Shown here: piece after piece, positions 14,476-16,245 of the stretch
Layout: every line of letters begins with the position of its first letter
Numbering within the stretch: position 1 is the stretch's first letter
NCBI GenBank assembly: GCA_016282415.1
Contig: JAEEKO010000036.1
Location: 1-16,245 of the forward strand
Length of the DNA stretch: 16,245 nucleotides
Direction of reading: 5' to 3'
From: Caryophanales bacterium
GTDB lineage: Bacteria; Bacillota_I; Bacilli_A; RF39; UBA660
Notes under the pieces: model-generated
Seen by the model: only the letters and a program-made list of their open reading frames with translations
Told to the model about the DNA's origin: nothing
The model's database searches: none
Program-made: the position numbers and the translations under genes

Positions 14476-15189
14476 ATGAAAAAGAAAATACTATTATTAC
14501 ATGGCTGGGATAATAGGTATTATAGTAAATATAATATTGATGATTCATGGTTATATCGTAAAACATTTATTAATAAATTAAGTAAGAAATATGACTTGGT
14601 AAAATTAAATTTTCCAGGGTTTTGCAATGAACCAGAACCAAGGGAAGCTTGGTGCTTGGATGATTATGCAAAATATGTAAACGATTATATAAAAAAGAAT
14701 GATTCTAAATTTGATTACATTTTGGGTTATTCTTTTGGTGGAGCGGTAGCGGTAAAATATGCTAAATTATATAATCCTAAACAACAATTAATATTAATAT
14801 CACCAGCAATTGTTAGAAAAACATATCATTCAAAAAAAATGATTAAAACGCCGCGTATTTTTACGGGAGTTCGAAATTTAATTCGAGATTTTTATTTAAA
14901 ACATATTATTAAAAACGAATATATGCTTGATGGTACGAAGTTTTTAAATAATTCTTATCAAAGAATTGTTAGAGAAGAAGTATTAAATGATTTAAATGAA
15001 CTGAATAGTGCTAACGTATTAATGATTTATGGTACTAAAGATACGATGGTTGAACCTTATCGAGTTTATAATGAAGTTAATAAAAAAATACAAACGAAGA
15101 TGCATTTTATTGAAGACGGTACACACGATATTGCTAATACCAACCCTGATGAAATCGTATCACTACTTGACATTTACTTGACAAAATAG
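14476..15189 (+). CDS. Alpha/beta hydrolase
   Basis: This soluble 237-residue serine hydrolase shows the whole catalytic set: the oxyanion-side LLLHGWDN (6-13), nucleophile elbow GYSFGG (84-89, Ser86), acid Asp189 in YGTKDTMV, and His217 in DGTHDIA. It has no signal peptide, so it acts in the cytosol. It resembles small carboxylesterase/lysophospholipase-type hydrolases, but the substrate cannot be read. It has its own promoter and lies between a phospholipid operon and a phospholipase C-like gene, so a lipid ester is a reasonable guess. An in-frame ATG at 14467 overlaps the ribosome site, so 14476 (AGGA 8 nt upstream) is preferred. The next promoter's -35 overlaps its last codons. Confidence 0.87.
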   Translation: MKKKILLLHGWDNRYYSKYNIDDSWLYRKTFINKLSKKYDLVKLNFPGFCNEPEPREAWCLDDYAKYVNDYIKKNDSKFDYILGYSFGGAVAVKYAKLYNPKQQLILISPAIVRKTYHSKKMIKTPRIFTGVRNLIRDFYLKHIIKNEYMLDGTKFLNNSYQRIVREEVLNDLNELNSANVLMIYGTKDTMVEPYRVYNEVNKKIQTKMHFIEDGTHDIANTNPDEIVSLLDIYLTK

Positions 15190-15206
15190 GCTTTTTATGG
15201 TATAAT
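15178..15206 (+). promoter_or_regulatory. Consensus sigma-A promoter of the phospholipase C-like gene
   Basis: TTGACA (15178-15183), a 17-nt spacer and TATAAT (15201-15206), with TG one base before the -10. This is the best promoter in the window. The -35 overlaps the end of the hydrolase gene. The predicted start is near 15213. Confidence 0.88.
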
Positions 15207-15230
15207 TAAAAACAGTTGGGGGTTGGAGAT

Positions 15231-16136
15231 ATGCCAAATTATGGTTTGCATGAAAAAATGGCGGAAGTTGCTTTTAAACCAATGCAAAAGTACATCGATT
15301 TAGATGTTAAATATATCATGTTAAATGCTATAGGACCTGATGCATTTATGATTACTGCATCAAAACTGTTTGATCGTCAACATGTTGAAAATGTTGGTGA
15401 TTATTTTGTGTGTCTTATGGACGAAATAAAAAGTAATAAATTATTAGAAAACCCAGATGCAATGGCATATCTTTATGGTGCAATTTTTCACTATGCGTTA
15501 GATGTAATAACCCATCCATTAATTTATTTTATGACTCAAGCGAATGACTATGGATCACGTATTTGGGATTTGCATGGAGCTTTTGAATTGTGGTTAGATG
15601 ATTATTTCCGCGATTTATATCATGATGAAGATAATAAAAACTTGTTTGCAGTAAAATATATTAAAGATAAAACTACTAATCAATTAATTGATTATGTTTA
15701 TAATTGCGTTTATTGTGTTAATAATGCGGCATTAAAATATAATACAGGTTTAGAATCATTGATTTTCTTTGAAAAATCAGTGCGACAAAATAAAGCCCAT
15801 GTTGCACCATTATTTGATAAATTAGTTTCGCATGGTCAAATCTATAATAATGGTGATAAATACCGTGCGGTTCCGTACTTAAATTTAGAACATGATGTTA
15901 TCTATGATCCGGTTACTTGTGAACATTTTACGGATTCATTCTTAGATTTATGGTATAAAGCTTTAGAATATGGTTTAGAATTAGTTGAAATGGCTAATAA
16001 TTATTTATATAAAGATATACCAATTAATTATGATGCTTTTAATAAGAGTTATAATACTGGTCATATCTGGACTGGTGATAGTGAAATAAAAATATATCGT
16101 TATCAACCTGTAAACGATGTTAAAAAGAAAAAATAA
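15231..16136 (+). CDS. Zinc-dependent phospholipase C-like protein
   Basis: This 301-residue protein fits the zinc-dependent phospholipase C/S1-P1 nuclease-like fold (PF00882). Candidate metal ligands are His7 (NYGLHEKMA), Asp37 (IGPDAF), His87, Asp91 and His95 in GAIFHYALDVITHP (83-96), and His115/Glu119 in HGAFELWLDD. It lacks a signal peptide, unlike secreted B. cereus-type enzymes, so it is probably cytosolic. Related uncharacterised proteins are common in Bacillota, and true lipase activity is not established. The start is ATG 15231; a TTG at 15216 in frame would sit almost at the predicted mRNA end. The leader is unusually G-rich (TTGGGGGTTGGAG, 15216-15228), and its GGGGTTGG is exactly complementary to the linker of sRNA-A. 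It is a single-gene unit with a consensus promoter and no clear terminator before the next promoter. Confidence 0.8.
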   Translation: MPNYGLHEKMAEVAFKPMQKYIDLDVKYIMLNAIGPDAFMITASKLFDRQHVENVGDYFVCLMDEIKSNKLLENPDAMAYLYGAIFHYALDVITHPLIYFMTQANDYGSRIWDLHGAFELWLDDYFRDLYHDEDNKNLFAVKYIKDKTTNQLIDYVYNCVYCVNNAALKYNTGLESLIFFEKSVRQNKAHVAPLFDKLVSHGQIYNNGDKYRAVPYLNLEHDVIYDPVTCEHFTDSFLDLWYKALEYGLELVEMANNYLYKDIPINYDAFNKSYNTGHIWTGDSEIKIYRYQPVNDVKKKK

Positions 16137-16160
16137 TTATTCAAATACATAATAATAAGA

Positions 16161-16166
16161 TATAAT
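16161..16166 (+). promoter_or_regulatory. Candidate promoter of the lipoprotein gene
   Basis: TATAAT at 16161-16166 with a poor -35 (TTATTC, 16137-16142, spacer 18). The predicted start near 16173 gives a leader of about 9 nt that begins in the GGTGA ribosome site, like the other short leaders here. Confidence 0.55.
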
Positions 16167-16181
16167 GGAAGTGGTGATGTT

Positions 16182-16245
16182 ATGAAAAAAATAATTATGG
16201 TATTAATGATTACTTTATTATTAACCGGATGTTCTGCTAAAAGAA
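16182..16245 (+). CDS. Lipoprotein, N-terminal fragment (runs off the window)
   Basis: Only the first 21 codons are present. They encode a short Lys-rich start, a hydrophobic stretch and the lipobox LLTGC, with Cys17 as the lipidation site, followed by SAKR. This is a type II signal peptide, so the product should be anchored on the outer face of the membrane. GTGGTGA upstream is the ribosome site for the ATG at 16182. Function cannot be judged from the fragment. Confidence 0.75.
   Translation, partial: MKKIIMVLMITLLLTGCSAKR

Noticed and set aside
1..16245. CRISPR arrays, insertion sequences, integrases or phage genes
   Set aside because: No regularly spaced repeats, no transposase or recombinase motifs and no terminal inverted repeats were found; the only tandem repeat is the 63-bp pair at 8921-9050.

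Overview
The window reads as chromosomal DNA of a very AT-rich, Gram-positive-type bacterium, most likely an uncultured low-GC Bacillota of the Bacilli (RF39- or Erysipelotrichia-like). This rests on strong base bias, consensus TTGACA/TATAAT promoters, AGGAGG-type ribosome sites, T-tailed intrinsic terminators and Bacillota-type families (TagO-like transferase, GtrA, DUF975). TGG encodes Trp and TGA ends at least three genes, so the code is the standard bacterial one, not the Mycoplasma code. The lineage is inference. All protein genes are on the + strand.

Layout. (1) 85-4821: a compact glycan operon. It holds a polyprenyl-phosphate sugar-1-phosphate transferase (TagO/WecA family), a Wzy-like membrane protein fused to an Alg14/PssD domain, its Alg13/PssE partner, a GT4 glycosyltransferase and a GtrA-like membrane protein. 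It probably builds a lipid-linked cell-surface polysaccharide. (2) 4840-7781: recG and a DUF975 membrane protein, flanked by two predicted small RNAs of about 98 nt, one on each strand. Both have a consensus sigma-A promoter, two hairpins, a C-rich linker and an intrinsic terminator. They share a 10-nt sequence in opposite sense, so the two RNAs could base-pair with each other. (3) 7827-10274: two single-gene units of unknown function, a membrane-anchored extracellular protein and a 420-residue protein whose ribosome site and first codons are tandemly duplicated. (4) 10414-14418: a four-gene phospholipid operon: an MdoB/LtaS-type phosphoglycerol-transferase-like enzyme, phosphatidylserine synthase, phosphatidylserine decarboxylase and a flippase-like membrane protein. 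Together they make phosphatidylethanolamine and probably use or move a phospholipid or its headgroup. (5) 14476-16136: an alpha/beta hydrolase and a zinc-dependent phospholipase C-like protein, each with its own promoter. The window ends inside a lipoprotein gene.

The strongest candidate for something undescribed is the small RNA pair. The C-rich linker of the minus-strand RNA is also exactly complementary over 8 nt to the leader of the phospholipase C-like gene, which suggests, but does not prove, RNA-level control linking the two regions. No tRNA, rRNA, CRISPR array, insertion sequence or phage gene was seen, and no gene-free stretch exceeds 300 bases.
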